DNA from: UBA2040 sp002332715
Lineage (GTDB): Bacteria; Bacteroidota; Bacteroidia; Flavobacteriales_D; Crocinitomicaceae
NCBI GenBank assembly: GCA_029242295.1
Contig: JAQWUF010000182.1
Location: 1 to 20,006 of the forward strand
DNA: 20,006 nt
Direction of reading: 5' to 3'
The notes beneath the pieces were generated by a model. The model saw nothing but the letters and a program-made list of their open reading frames with translations. It searched no databases and was not told where the DNA came from. Of this stretch, positions 1 to 7,893 are shown in pieces. The first letter of the stretch is position 1, and each line of letters starts with the position of its first letter. Made by a program: the position numbers and the translations under genes.

Positions 1-616
1 TGTCCCTCAAAACCAATTCGCGGTAGTTCATCATCCATTCGCCAATCGTACTGGTATCAGCCGAATGCGTCATCATTAATGATTCGCTTGCTTTCTTACA
101 AAGTAATTCCATCGAAACAGAATCCATCGCACTCTTTTCCAGTTTTCGGAGGGCCAAAGCATATTCTTGATCCAAGGCAATTTCAATACCGTTGCACCAA
201 AATAGCTCGTTGACCATCAAAACATTTGGGTATCGACCACCCCACAAAGGCAATTCATCGCCTGGCAACGTTTGCGAAAAGGTTAAAGAGTTTAAATCTG
301 AAAATGAGTTGTTGACGACTATGCTTAAAAAACTAAATGACTTCTTTTTCCGAATCTTTGAGGAGTAGGGAAACCGTACTTTTGAATGAGGTAAGCGGCT
401 TTAATTCGGTTGAGAAAAAACATCGAATCCATAGGGATTTTTAGTTGAACATTTTCACGGTCATCTTTATAAAGTTCGCACCAATACTTCTCAACTTTTC
501 TGTCTTTTTTCAGTTTGTAAATTTCCTTCTGAAAATAGGAAAATTCAATTTGTGAATGGCTGTAGCTTGAGCAAAGGTAAAACAATATGAAAATCGATAA
601 AAAATCGAATATTCAT
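1..616 (-). pseudogene. Frame-disrupted gene for a putative exported protein, 3' end beyond window
   Basis: I recognise no family. Read from the ATG at 614-616, 7 bases after the uridine-kinase stop, the frame hits TGA at 545. If the six-A run at 599-604 (plus strand) were one base shorter, the product would begin MNIRFLSIFILFYLCSSY, a good signal peptide, and stay open to 328. There a TAA at 325-327 abuts a second six-A run, 327-332. One extra base there restores a frame open to the window edge (fragments VVNNSFSDLNSL, ELPLWGGRYPNVL, TIGEWMMNYREL). The corrected product has over 200 residues, probably exported, with an N-terminal charged region and no visible catalytic motif. Both lesions are single-base changes in A6 runs, so either homopolymer sequencing errors or real decay is possible. 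Without correction only an 86-aa piece starting at TTG (583-585) is readable. Spacing suggests co-transcription with the uridine kinase. Confidence 0.6.
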
Positions 617-623
617 CAACCGT

Positions 624-1232
624 TTAGTTCTCAATCTTTTCATGAATAACGGCTTGTAACCTGCTGTATTCCCCATCAAAGTCCTCCTCATTTCTAAAGC
701 TAAAATCCGCCTTTTTTTGGTAAGGGGCAAGAAATTGGTCAAAACACGGCAATACATGGTTGTTCCACTGGTACAAAATCGCTTTGCGAGAATATCCTCT
801 TGTTTCCTGATCACGGTACAAGCGTCTGTCCAATTGAATTTTATGATCTACATCAATAAACACTGAAAAATCGAGCAATTCTTGCACTTCAGGATAATGA
901 AACAAGAACAATCCTTCCACAATTATTAAATCGGAAGGATGCAAAGTGATTAAAACATTTTTATTTGGTGGAGAATTAAAATGATACTCTTTGACCTCAA
1001 TTGAATTCCCCTTCGATAATTCATATAAATCACGCACAAGTTTTTCCTTGTCCAGCGCCGTAGGTAAATCAAAGTTGACTTCTCCATTATGGTCAACTGC
1101 CTGGTGCTGAATAGGCAAATAGTAATTGTCCATTGAAAAAACGGTAGGGTTCAAATGCCCATAACCACTTGCCAGCCGATTCAACAAGGTGGTTTTTCCA
1201 GAACCACTACCTCCACAAATTCCAATTATCAT
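624..1232 (-). CDS. udk: Uridine kinase (URK/PRK P-loop family)
   Basis: This is likely a cytosolic uridine/cytidine kinase of pyrimidine salvage, transferring phosphate from a nucleoside triphosphate to uridine. It opens with MIIGICGGSGSGKTTLLNRL, a Walker A loop (GGSGSGKT) at residues 7-14, as is usual for the family. SMDNYYLP and FDLPTALD match the substrate-binding segments, LIIVEGLFLF the Walker B-like strand, and DRRLYRDQETRG the lid region. An in-frame ATG at 1325 would add 31 residues with no family counterpart, so I take the ATG at 1230-1232, which is preceded by TTAAGGTT, a weak ribosome site. The 202-aa length is normal. Phosphoribulokinase and pantothenate kinase are less likely because of length and motif spacing. 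The broken gene at 1-616 follows after 7 bases. It is transcribed away from the thioredoxin-like gene at 1417. Confidence 0.88.
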   Translation of the reverse strand: MIIGICGGSGSGKTTLLNRLASGYGHLNPTVFSMDNYYLPIQHQAVDHNGEVNFDLPTALDKEKLVRDLYELSKGNSIEVKEYHFNSPPNKNVLITLHPSDLIIVEGLFLFHYPEVQELLDFSVFIDVDHKIQLDRRLYRDQETRGYSRKAILYQWNNHVLPCFDQFLAPYQKKADFSFRNEEDFDGEYSRLQAVIHEKIEN

Positions 1233-1261
1233 AACCTTAATTCCCGATTTTTTCGAAAATA

Positions 1262-1269
1262 CAAATTTA
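1262..1269 (-). promoter_or_regulatory. Candidate -7 box (TAAATTTG) for udk
   Basis: The minus strand reads TAAATTTG, an exact match to the Bacteroidota -7 consensus TAnnTTTG, with 29 bases between it and the chosen udk ATG. I find no TTG at the usual 17-23 base spacing upstream, so only half of the promoter is supported. Its position inside the longer alternative reading frame favours the shorter udk start. Confidence 0.4.
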
Positions 1270-1416
1270 AGGCCTTCTAACAGATTAGCCGCACATAAAA
1301 TAGAATTCATTCGGTTAGATTTCACAAAAATTCTTCAGCAGGCAAGTCCGAACGCGTCTTTTTTTTGGAATACATCAACTTTCTTGCGACTTTTAACGTC
1401 TTAATAGACAGAAATC

Positions 1417-2052
1417 ATGATGAAAATGAACAAAGTAATACTCGGAATAATATTGTTGCTTATTTGCGCACCAGCTTTTGGGCAAGAAGAATCTGGAATG
1501 AAATTAGAAATTGGAATGAAAGCGCCATTGACACAGCGTCGTCTTTTAGACCTTAATAATGAGTACACATCCTTAAAAGAAGAAAAGAAGGAAAACGGTC
1601 TTATCGTAGTTTTTTCCTGTAATACGTGTCCATTTGTTGTCGGTAGTGATAAGTTTGAAGGATGGGAAAAAGACTATAACGATTTAGCTATGTTGGCTGC
1701 AAAACACGATATAGGTTTCATTTTAGTGAATTCAAATGAAGCAAAAAGAGATGGTGATGATTCTCAAAAAGAGATGATTGCCCATGCAGCTGAATTGGGG
1801 TATATGATGCCTTATCTTATCGATGGCAACTCGACTATGGCAAATGCATTTGGGGCCAAAACAACACCACATGTTTTTATGTTTGACGGAACAATGAAAC
1901 TGAATTACAAAGGTTCAATCGATAATTCGTGGGACAGCAAAAAAGAAGTTCTCATTCCTTATTTACAACGAGCTATTCTTCAATCCATTCAAGGGTTAGA
2001 AATTTCTTATCCTGAAACTGCACCGAAAGGATGCTCCATAAAACGTCAATAA
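1417..2052 (+). CDS. Exported thioredoxin-like (redoxin) protein
   Basis: This is a 211-residue protein of the thioredoxin/AhpC-TSA fold. Residues 1-22 form a signal peptide (KVILGIILLLICAPAFG, cleavage near FGQ), so it probably acts in the periplasm. The redox site is C68-N-T-C71 followed by Pro72 (FSCNTCPFV), and the cis-proline loop is TTPHVF with Pro151. The segment FILVNSNEAKRDGDDS and the late GSIDNSWDS match the redoxin subgroup whose site usually reads CxHCPFV; that comparison is from memory. Family members are thiol oxidoreductases or peroxidase-like; the substrate cannot be read here. ATGs at 1417, 1420 and 1426 are all possible starts and none has a clear ribosome site. The next gene starts 3 bases after the stop, so the two are almost certainly co-transcribed. 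Confidence 0.85.
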   Translation: MMKMNKVILGIILLLICAPAFGQEESGMKLEIGMKAPLTQRRLLDLNNEYTSLKEEKKENGLIVVFSCNTCPFVVGSDKFEGWEKDYNDLAMLAAKHDIGFILVNSNEAKRDGDDSQKEMIAHAAELGYMMPYLIDGNSTMANAFGAKTTPHVFMFDGTMKLNYKGSIDNSWDSKKEVLIPYLQRAILQSIQGLEISYPETAPKGCSIKRQ

Positions 2053-2055
2053 TCG

Positions 2056-4347
2056 ATGCTTAAATTTACCGCGCTTTTTACAGCAACTCTGTTTGTTTGG
2101 AGTTCATCTTTAGGACAAACAGACCAAACGAAACTTCCACCAAATAGGAAGTCGAAAATACCTACATGCGATGTTATTTACACGGCAGAAAAGGTAGACA
2201 ACGAAGCGGAAATCATAGCTTCTGAAGAAAATCGTGCCTTAGAAGGTGACAAAATTATGCGTTTTGGGAAGGAATTGGACGTTGCCTTGAATTTCAAAGA
2301 GTTGGCCCAAGTTTCTGTTTTACCGAACGGAAGAAAAATCTACCAATTCGGTATCGACTGTCAAACAGCAAAATCGATCAACCTAATTTTGATTGATTTT
2401 CATCTAGCCGAAGGAGCCAATTTGTTTTTGACCGATCGCTATTCCAATAATTTCATTGGTGCGTATACCGCGGCAAATAACAATGAAGCTGACGTAATTG
2501 GTACAGAGTTACTGAAAACTGAATCCGTTATTTTAGTTTTGGACGAACCGAATAATGCCATAGAGCCATCACATTTCAACATCAACACAATTGTTCACGG
2601 ATTTGAAGATTTAGACATTCTTGTCAAAGGATTGAACACTTCAGGAGATTGTCAATACGACGTAAATTGTCCAGAAGGATTAGGATACGAGCAACAACGA
2701 AACTCAGTAGCCATGATGGTAAACGGTGGAGGGTTTTGTACTGGATCATTGGTAAACAATACCTCTGGAACGATAAAACCTTACTTTTTATCTGCCCGTC
2801 ACTGTGGAACGAATCCAACCAACTGGGTATTTCGTTTTCGTTGGGAATCACCATCAAGTGGAATTTCATGTGGAACAACAGGCGTATCTGCTGATGGACC
2901 ATCGAATATGAATGTCAATGGTGGTGTTCTTACCGCAACAAACTCAACTTCCGATTTCGTTTTGGTGCGCTTAAATACAGCGCCAAATCCAGCTTGGGGA
3001 GTCTTCTATAACGGTTGGGATAACTCAGACTCGCTGACTGCAACTATAGGAATTGGGATTCATCATCCAGATGGTGACATTAAGAAAATTAGTATAGAAA
3101 ACGAAGCCTTAAGCCAGCAAACGATTAATTTCCAAAGTGCTCAAAACAGAACTTGGCGCATTGCCAATTGGGATATTGGGGTCACAGAACCTGGATCTTC
3201 TGGTTCACCACTTTTCAACCAAGAAAAAAGACTAATTGGCGTTTTATCGGGTGGAACTGCAGCTTGCAACGGAACTAACGACAACAACGAACCAGACTTT
3301 TACGGACGATTTGGTTATGCGTGGGATAATTCAACGACCGCAAGTGGACGTTTGCACGATTGGTTAGATTCAGCGGGAACGGGTGCTACCGTTATTGACG
3401 GCGTTGATCCTTTTATCGGAAATGACCCAGTAGATGCCTCTTTGACAACACTCGCTGGTTTTCCAACTTCCAATTGTGATAGTATAACGACTCCACAATT
3501 TTCACTCTTGAATAGTGGAACGAATGCATTAACGACAGTACAATTGTCTTACGGCTTTGTTGGAGGAACACTTCAAAATTATACATGGACAGGAAACTTA
3601 GCTGCGTATGGGCAAGCATTAATCGTTTTGCCGTCAATTATAGTTCCAATTGGTTCATCCTCATTTGAAGTGAACGTGATTTCTGCAAATGGCGCAGCTG
3701 ATGTGGATATTTCAAACAACGTTTTGAACAAACCTGTTTACCGCACCCCAAATGATTTTACGGCCTTACTTTCCATAGATTATGATTGCTATGCAAGTGA
3801 AACGACATGGGAAGTGAGAAATTCTGCGGGTATTGCTGTTTATTCAGGTGGGCCATTCGAAGATAATACACAAGGAACAGTAAATTATGATTTATGCTTA
3901 GCTTTTGGTTGCTATGATATGATTATTCGCGATTCGTACGGAGATGGCTTGTCGGGATGTTCTGCTGGAGCAGGAGGAAATGGATCTTACAAATTGACCC
4001 TTAACTCAACAAACGAAACACTTGCCCAATTACTAGAAGCTGACGCCGATTTCGGAATGGAAAGTATCAAAGAGTTTTGCTATCCACCTTTGGGAATCAG
4101 TGAAATTAATTTGGAGAATTTAATCACTCTTTTTCCAAATCCAGGGGCGAACGCTTTGAACGTCAAATCGAAAGAGTTGAAGTTACAATCGATTCAAATA
4201 TATTCGCTTACAGGAAAAGAGGTAATGAATGTTGCCGTTTCAGGAAACAATGTTGAATTGAATACAACAGATTTGCCTGCTTCGTTTTACTTGATGAAAA
4301 TCGTTACCGACAAAGGAGAATTGAACCAGAGATGGATCAAGCAATAA
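2056..4347 (+). CDS. T9SS-secreted trypsin-like serine protease (lysyl-endopeptidase type)
   Basis: A 763-residue secreted endopeptidase. Residues 1-20 are a signal peptide ending SSSLG, followed by a long N-terminal part (about 21-205) that is probably the propeptide. The chymotrypsin-fold catalytic domain (about 210-450) shows His249 in FLSARHCGT, Asp300 in TSDFVLVRL and the nucleophile Ser382 in EPGSSGSPLF. This spacing and the GSSGSP form resemble Achromobacter lysyl endopeptidase more than the GDSGGP of trypsins. Around residue 626 lies the RDSYGDGLSGC motif common in Bacteroidota secreted proteins, and residues about 690-763 (LFPNPG, IYSLTGKEV, FYLMKI) form a type A T9SS sorting domain. 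The protein is cysteine-rich (about 14), so disulfides are likely, and an exported thioredoxin-like gene lies immediately upstream. Lysine specificity is inference only. Confidence 0.9.
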   Translation: MLKFTALFTATLFVWSSSLGQTDQTKLPPNRKSKIPTCDVIYTAEKVDNEAEIIASEENRALEGDKIMRFGKELDVALNFKELAQVSVLPNGRKIYQFGIDCQTAKSINLILIDFHLAEGANLFLTDRYSNNFIGAYTAANNNEADVIGTELLKTESVILVLDEPNNAIEPSHFNINTIVHGFEDLDILVKGLNTSGDCQYDVNCPEGLGYEQQRNSVAMMVNGGGFCTGSLVNNTSGTIKPYFLSARHCGTNPTNWVFRFRWESPSSGISCGTTGVSADGPSNMNVNGGVLTATNSTSDFVLVRLNTAPNPAWGVFYNGWDNSDSLTATIGIGIHHPDGDIKKISIENEALSQQTINFQSAQNRTWRIANWDIGVTEPGSSGSPLFNQEKRLIGVLSGGTAACNGTNDNNEPDFYGRFGYAWDNSTTASGRLHDWLDSAGTGATVIDGVDPFIGNDPVDASLTTLAGFPTSNCDSITTPQFSLLNSGTNALTTVQLSYGFVGGTLQNYTWTGNLAAYGQALIVLPSIIVPIGSSSFEVNVISANGAADVDISNNVLNKPVYRTPNDFTALLSIDYDCYASETTWEVRNSAGIAVYSGGPFEDNTQGTVNYDLCLAFGCYDMIIRDSYGDGLSGCSAGAGGNGSYKLTLNSTNETLAQLLEADADFGMESIKEFCYPPLGISEINLENLITLFPNPGANALNVKSKELKLQSIQIYSLTGKEVMNVAVSGNNVELNTTDLPASFYLMKIVTDKGELNQRWIKQ

Positions 4348-4366
4348 CAGATTTTTTTAGAATTCA

Positions 4367-4410
4367 GAGTTTTGGGTGAATTTCGATTCGCCCAAACTCA
4401 ACTTTCTTTT
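4367..4410 (+). terminator. Hairpin terminator with UUCG loop between convergent genes
   Basis: Left arm 4367-4381 and right arm 4386-4399 pair over 14 base pairs, with one bulged T and one G-U pair, closing a TTCG tetraloop at 4382-4385. On the plus strand the stem is followed by AACTTTCTTTT, a broken T tract, 20 bases after the protease stop. The minus-strand reading has a poorer tail, though the aldehyde dehydrogenase also ends close by (4426). Confidence 0.6.
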
Positions 4411-4425
4411 ACCTTGATACTGTTT

Positions 4426-5877
4426 TTAAAGGGTCTTGCTCTTCACGAAAATGTTTTTCGGTTCTGTGAAGAAGCGAAGTGCTTCCCATCCACCTTCGCG
4501 TCCAACACCAGAAGCTTTAACACCGCCAAAAGGAGTGCGCAAATCGCGAACCAACCAATCGTTAATCCAAACAATTCCAGCTTCCAAACTGTCTGCTACT
4601 CGATGCGCTCGTTGCAAATGTTGCGTCCAAACAGTTGCGCTCAACCCGTATTGTGTTGAATTTGCCATCATAAGGACTTCTTCTTCTGTATCGAAAGGGG
4701 TAATCGTCACAACAGGTCCGAAAATTTCTTCTTGATTCGTTCTGCAATCGAACGCCAATCCTTCAATAATAGTTGGTGCTAAATAATACCCGTTTTCGTG
4801 AGGTGCTGGCAAATTAACTTGCTTTCCACCCGTCAAAACCGTTCCGCCTTCTTCTTTGGCTAGTTCAACATACGAAAGCACTTTTTCCATATGGGGTTTT
4901 GAAACTACGGCACCCATCTGAGCATTCGGATCCTCAGGGAAAGAGACACGCGTTTTCGAAACTTTAGCAACAAAAGCTTCTTTAAATTTCTCATAAATAG
5001 GTCTTTCGATAAAAATTCGAGAGCCACATAGACAAATTTGACCTTGATTCGCAAAACTGGAACGAATTGTTGTTTTCAGCATCTCATCAAAATCGCAATC
5101 AGCAAAAATGATGTTTGGATTTTTACCACCCAATTCAAGCGAAAGTTTCTTAAACATGGGAGCTGCTGTTCGTGCTATATATTCACCAGTAGCCGTTCCA
5201 CCAGTAAAAGAAATCGCCTTGGTTTTTTTGTGTTTTACAATGGCATCACCTGCTCCACCGCCAAGTCCGTGCACAATATTTAAAACTCCTGCAGGCATTC
5301 CTGCATCTTGGCACACTTGTCCCAATAAAAATGCAGAGTAGGGTGTTACTTCTGAAGGTTTCGCAATCACACAATTACCAGAAGCAAGAGCGGGAGCAAT
5401 CTTCCAGGAAAACAAATACAAGGGCAAATTCCATGGAGAAATACAACCTACAATTCCGATTGGTTTTCGGGTCGTATAATTAAACCCAACACCTTCCATG
5501 TAATGCGATTCATTCGCAAAATGACGAACGGCTGAAGCAAAAAACGAAAAATTCGAAACCGCTCTAGGAATGTCTACATGAGTTGCTAACGAAACTGGTT
5601 TACCATTATCTTTGGATTCTGCTTTTGCAAATTCCTCCATGCGATTTTCAATACCATCCGCCACTTTTTGAATGATTTTACCACGTTCTTCAGCCGACAT
5701 ATTCGACCAAATCGGAAAAGCTTTTTCGGCAGCTTCCACTGCTTTTTCCACATCTGAAGCATCCGAATCTGGAATCAATGAATAAACCTGACCTGTTGAA
5801 GGCTCAAAATTATCGATGTATTTCCCATTATTTGGTGCTTGAAATTCACCATTTATGAAATTGCTCAGTTTTTCCAT
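4426..5877 (-). CDS. NAD(P)-dependent aldehyde dehydrogenase, 2-aminomuconate/2-hydroxymuconate semialdehyde type
   Basis: A 483-residue cytosolic aldehyde dehydrogenase of normal family length. The catalytic cysteine is Cys282 in QGQICLCGSR and the general base Glu248 in LSLELGGKNP, 34 residues apart as in ALDH2. The cofactor-side motifs ISPWNLPL, IAKPSEVTP and SFTGGTATG are present, and EEIFGPV closes the fold. The C-terminal RDLRTPFGGVKASGVGREGG is the form I associate with aminomuconate and hydroxymuconate semialdehyde dehydrogenases (ALDH8 group), which oxidise ring-cleavage semialdehydes, for example in the kynurenine route of tryptophan breakdown. No other pathway gene is in the window, so the substrate is an inference. 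An in-frame TTG at 5881-5883 would add two residues; I prefer the ATG at 5875-5877. Confidence 0.85.
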   Translation of the reverse strand: MEKLSNFINGEFQAPNNGKYIDNFEPSTGQVYSLIPDSDASDVEKAVEAAEKAFPIWSNMSAEERGKIIQKVADGIENRMEEFAKAESKDNGKPVSLATHVDIPRAVSNFSFFASAVRHFANESHYMEGVGFNYTTRKPIGIVGCISPWNLPLYLFSWKIAPALASGNCVIAKPSEVTPYSAFLLGQVCQDAGMPAGVLNIVHGLGGGAGDAIVKHKKTKAISFTGGTATGEYIARTAAPMFKKLSLELGGKNPNIIFADCDFDEMLKTTIRSSFANQGQICLCGSRIFIERPIYEKFKEAFVAKVSKTRVSFPEDPNAQMGAVVSKPHMEKVLSYVELAKEEGGTVLTGGKQVNLPAPHENGYYLAPTIIEGLAFDCRTNQEEIFGPVVTITPFDTEEEVLMMANSTQYGLSATVWTQHLQRAHRVADSLEAGIVWINDWLVRDLRTPFGGVKASGVGREGGWEALRFFTEPKNIFVKSKTL

Positions 5878-5899
5878 TTTCAAATATTTTTCTAGGGAC

Positions 5900-5907
5900 C
5901 AAAGATA
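5900..5907 (-). promoter_or_regulatory. Candidate -7 box (TATCTTTG) for the aldehyde dehydrogenase
   Basis: The minus strand reads TATCTTTG, an exact TAnnTTTG match, 22 bases before the ATG and within the 81-base gap after the SCO1 stop. It suggests the dehydrogenase has its own promoter rather than depending only on read-through from the SCO1 gene. No properly spaced TTG is seen upstream. Confidence 0.4.
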
Positions 5908-5958
5908 GTTATTTCGAAATCACGATTTATGATAAGCAGATTTGACTTAGGATTGAAT

Positions 5959-6621
5959 CTAGGTCTTACTTTTTTGTAATCGGGTGATGTCTTTTATCAT
6001 TTGACTCACCTCGTCTGGTTTCGTTCCATTGTAGTATCCTCGAATTCTTCGTTTTTTATCAATTAAGACAAAATTATCGGTGTGAATAAAGTCGCTTCCT
6101 CCATCGCCTTGCTTTTTCACTTCAGCTGGTTTCAATAGGAAAAATGATCTTCTGGCTAAATTGTAAAGCTCATCTTTGTCACCTGTCAACAATTGCCATT
6201 GCGGTAATTCAGCTCCTAAAAACTTAGCATGTTTTCTCATCTGAGCAACGGTATCTACTTCTGGATAACAGGTAAAACTGAGAATTACCACATCATTTTC
6301 TCCATTGAACGCTTTTTGCACACGTTTCATTTGTTGATTCATCTTCGGACAAATAGAACCGCATGTCGTGAAAAAGTATTCTGCCACCAAAATCTTATTC
6401 GTAATGTCCTTAGAAGAAAGAAGCGCACTATCTTGGTTTAAAAATTCAAAATCACCTATCCGATGACCAAATCCTTTGCGCAAAAGACCCTGATCGACCA
6501 AAGAATCATTCACATCCACAGGATTGATAACAGGTAAGGGTTTTTCATCGGGTTTCAAATAAAAATATCCAACGGGAATTGCGATAACAAAAATGGCGAT
6601 TAGCCAGAGATAACCTTTCAT
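5959..6621 (-). CDS. SCO1/SenC family copper chaperone
   Basis: A 220-residue thioredoxin-fold protein anchored by one N-terminal membrane segment (residues 4-20, YLWLIAIFVIAIPVGYF), with its soluble domain in the periplasm. The copper ligands of the family are all present: Cys87 and Cys91 in TTCGSICPKM (CxxxC) and His180 in FIHTDNFVLID. Family members deliver copper to the CuA site of cytochrome c oxidase subunit II, or keep its cysteines reduced. No oxidase subunit is in the window, so the partner is not local. Other family marks are FEFLNQDS near residue 60 and LLTGDKDELYNLAR. The ATG at 6619-6621 has no ribosome site and lies only 4 bases after a possible -7 box, which raises the possibility of a leaderless transcript. 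Confidence 0.88.
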   Translation of the reverse strand: MKGYLWLIAIFVIAIPVGYFYLKPDEKPLPVINPVDVNDSLVDQGLLRKGFGHRIGDFEFLNQDSALLSSKDITNKILVAEYFFTTCGSICPKMNQQMKRVQKAFNGENDVVILSFTCYPEVDTVAQMRKHAKFLGAELPQWQLLTGDKDELYNLARRSFFLLKPAEVKKQGDGGSDFIHTDNFVLIDKKRRIRGYYNGTKPDEVSQMIKDITRLQKSKT

Positions 6622-6625
6622 GGTG

Positions 6626-6633
6626 CAAATTTA
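6626..6633 (-). promoter_or_regulatory. Candidate -7 box (TAAATTTG) for the SCO1 gene
   Basis: The minus strand reads TAAATTTG, then CACC, then the start ATG. If this exact TAnnTTTG match is used, transcription would begin at or within a base or two of the start codon. No TTG is found 17-23 bases upstream. Confidence 0.35.
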
Positions 6634-6715
6634 CATGATTTCTGACGGGTATAATCTGAAAAAAACAAAAAAGAATCTTCATACTAATGTGCGCCCGATA
6701 AGTTGGAATAATCAT

Positions 6716-6723
6716 TAAATTTG
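6716..6723 (+). promoter_or_regulatory. Candidate -7 box (TAAATTTG) for the M42 peptidase gene
   Basis: An exact TAnnTTTG match 17 bases before the ATG at 6741. The nearest TTG (6703-6705) is only 10 bases upstream, too close for a normal -33 element. Together with the box at 6626-6633 it makes this a divergent promoter region. Confidence 0.4.
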
Positions 6724-6740
6724 AAGTATAAAATCGAAAA

Positions 6741-7784
6741 ATGAACACAAAACTCTTAGCTGAAATCTGCAAAACACCCGGCGCTCCTGGATTCGAAGAA
6801 AAAGTACGTCAATTGGTCCTGAAAGAAATCAAAGGATATGTAGACGAAGTGGAAATCGACAATTTAGGAAATGTCTACGCTATCAAAAGAGGGAAGTCCG
6901 ACAAACGTGTTATGGTTGGGGCACACATGGATGAAATCGGTTTTATCGTTACCCACATTGACGACAACGGATTTATTCGTTTCCATACTTTAGGAGGATT
7001 TGACCCGAAAACACTCACTGCCCAGCGCGTTATTCTGCATGGTAAAAAAGATATAATTGGCGTTATGGCGAGCAAGCCGATACATGTAATGACGGCCGAT
7101 GAGAGAAATAAAGTAGCTAAGCTTTCCGATTATTTCATCGATACGGGAATGCCAGTAAAAGAAGTCAAAAAGCTGATTACCATTGGAGATTCAATCACAC
7201 GTGAAAGAGAATTTATCGAAATGGGTGAATGTGTGAATTCAAAGTCTTTGGACAACCGATTGGCGGTATTTATCTTGATCGAAACTTTAAAAAATTTAAA
7301 AGAAAAAGAAATTCCGCATGATTTGTATGCTGTATTTACGGTGCAAGAAGAAGTTGGAATTCGCGGGGCAAATGTGGCTAGTCTAAAAATCAAACCCGAT
7401 TTCGGATTTGGTTTAGATACCACGATTGCATTTGATTTGCCGGGCGCTGCGGCCCACGAAAAAATCACTGAATTGGGCAAAGGTACTGCCATAAAAATTA
7501 TGGATGCCAGCACGATTTGTGATACGCGTATGGTTCGATACATGAAGAAGGTAGCTGACAATAACAAAATCACTTGGCAACCTGAAATACTTACTGCAGG
7601 TGGAACAGACACCGCAGGTATACAACGAATGACAGAAGGGGGGTCCATTGCGGGGGCAATTTCTATACCCACACGACACCTTCATCAAGTTATCGAAATG
7701 GCGCATAAAGATGATATTCAAGGTTCAATTGACTTATTGACAGCATGTGTTAAGGAAATGGATGAATTTTCTATGAAGTTCTAA
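6741..7784 (+). CDS. M42 family metallo-aminopeptidase
   Basis: A 347-residue cytosolic peptidase without signal peptide, of typical M42 length (glutamyl aminopeptidase/TET group). All co-catalytic dimetal residues are visible: His62 in AHMDEIGF with Asp64 beside it, bridging Asp171 in SKSLDNRLA, general base Glu203 and ligand Glu204 in TVQEEVGIRG, Asp226 in GLDTT, and His315 in IPTRHLHQ. TAGGTDTAGIQ is the conserved late loop. Such enzymes trim N-terminal residues from peptides, usually as large dodecameric shells. Annotations of this family as endoglucanase are historical; the metal motif supports a peptidase. The secreted M36 peptidase gene follows 109 bases downstream with its own candidate promoter, so it could finish peptides that endopeptidase produces (inference). 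Confidence 0.92.
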   Translation: MNTKLLAEICKTPGAPGFEEKVRQLVLKEIKGYVDEVEIDNLGNVYAIKRGKSDKRVMVGAHMDEIGFIVTHIDDNGFIRFHTLGGFDPKTLTAQRVILHGKKDIIGVMASKPIHVMTADERNKVAKLSDYFIDTGMPVKEVKKLITIGDSITREREFIEMGECVNSKSLDNRLAVFILIETLKNLKEKEIPHDLYAVFTVQEEVGIRGANVASLKIKPDFGFGLDTTIAFDLPGAAAHEKITELGKGTAIKIMDASTICDTRMVRYMKKVADNNKITWQPEILTAGGTDTAGIQRMTEGGSIAGAISIPTRHLHQVIEMAHKDDIQGSIDLLTACVKEMDEFSMKF

Positions 7785-7850
7785 ATTGCCCCTTACAGCA
7801 TTCCAAGGTATTAGAACATTTCTTTTTTTATGCTGTTATTAATTAGTATT

Positions 7851-7884
7851 TTGCCCATGCAAGTTTTATGACCACTTACTTTTA
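7851..7884 (+). promoter_or_regulatory. Candidate TTG / TACTTTTA promoter for the M36 peptidase gene
   Basis: TTG at 7851-7853 and TACTTTTA at 7877-7884 are separated by 23 bases, the upper end of the Bacteroidota -33/-7 spacing. The -7 box departs from TAnnTTTG only in its last base. The ATG follows 9 bases later. Confidence 0.35.
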
Positions 7885-7893
7885 ATACATCTT

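Noticed and set aside
325..585. Stand-alone 86-aa gene on the minus strand
   Set aside because: It lacks an ATG start and ends at a stop overlapping an A6 run; coding-quality sequence continues on both sides in shifted frames, so it is a fragment of the larger gene.
1233..1325. N-terminal extension of uridine kinase from an upstream ATG
   Set aside because: The 31 extra residues precede a normal family start, carry no family sequence, and contain the candidate promoter box.
1388..1395. GACTTTTA with TTG 20 bases upstream as promoter of the thioredoxin-like gene
   Set aside because: The first base of the -7 box is wrong and the last deviates as well; too weak to list as a feature, though it shares ACTTTTAA with the M36 and radA upstream regions.
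5908..5958. Hairpin after the SCO1 gene
   Set aside because: The possible stem has several mismatches and no T tail on the minus strand.
7130..7672. 180-aa frame on the minus strand opposite the M42 peptidase
   Set aside because: It is antisense to a gene with all catalytic residues conserved, and its translation shows no recognisable domain.
7796..7837. ACAGCAT / ATGCTGT inverted repeat after the M42 gene
   Set aside because: The 7-bp arms are separated by about 28 bases and no T tract follows, so it does not support a terminator.
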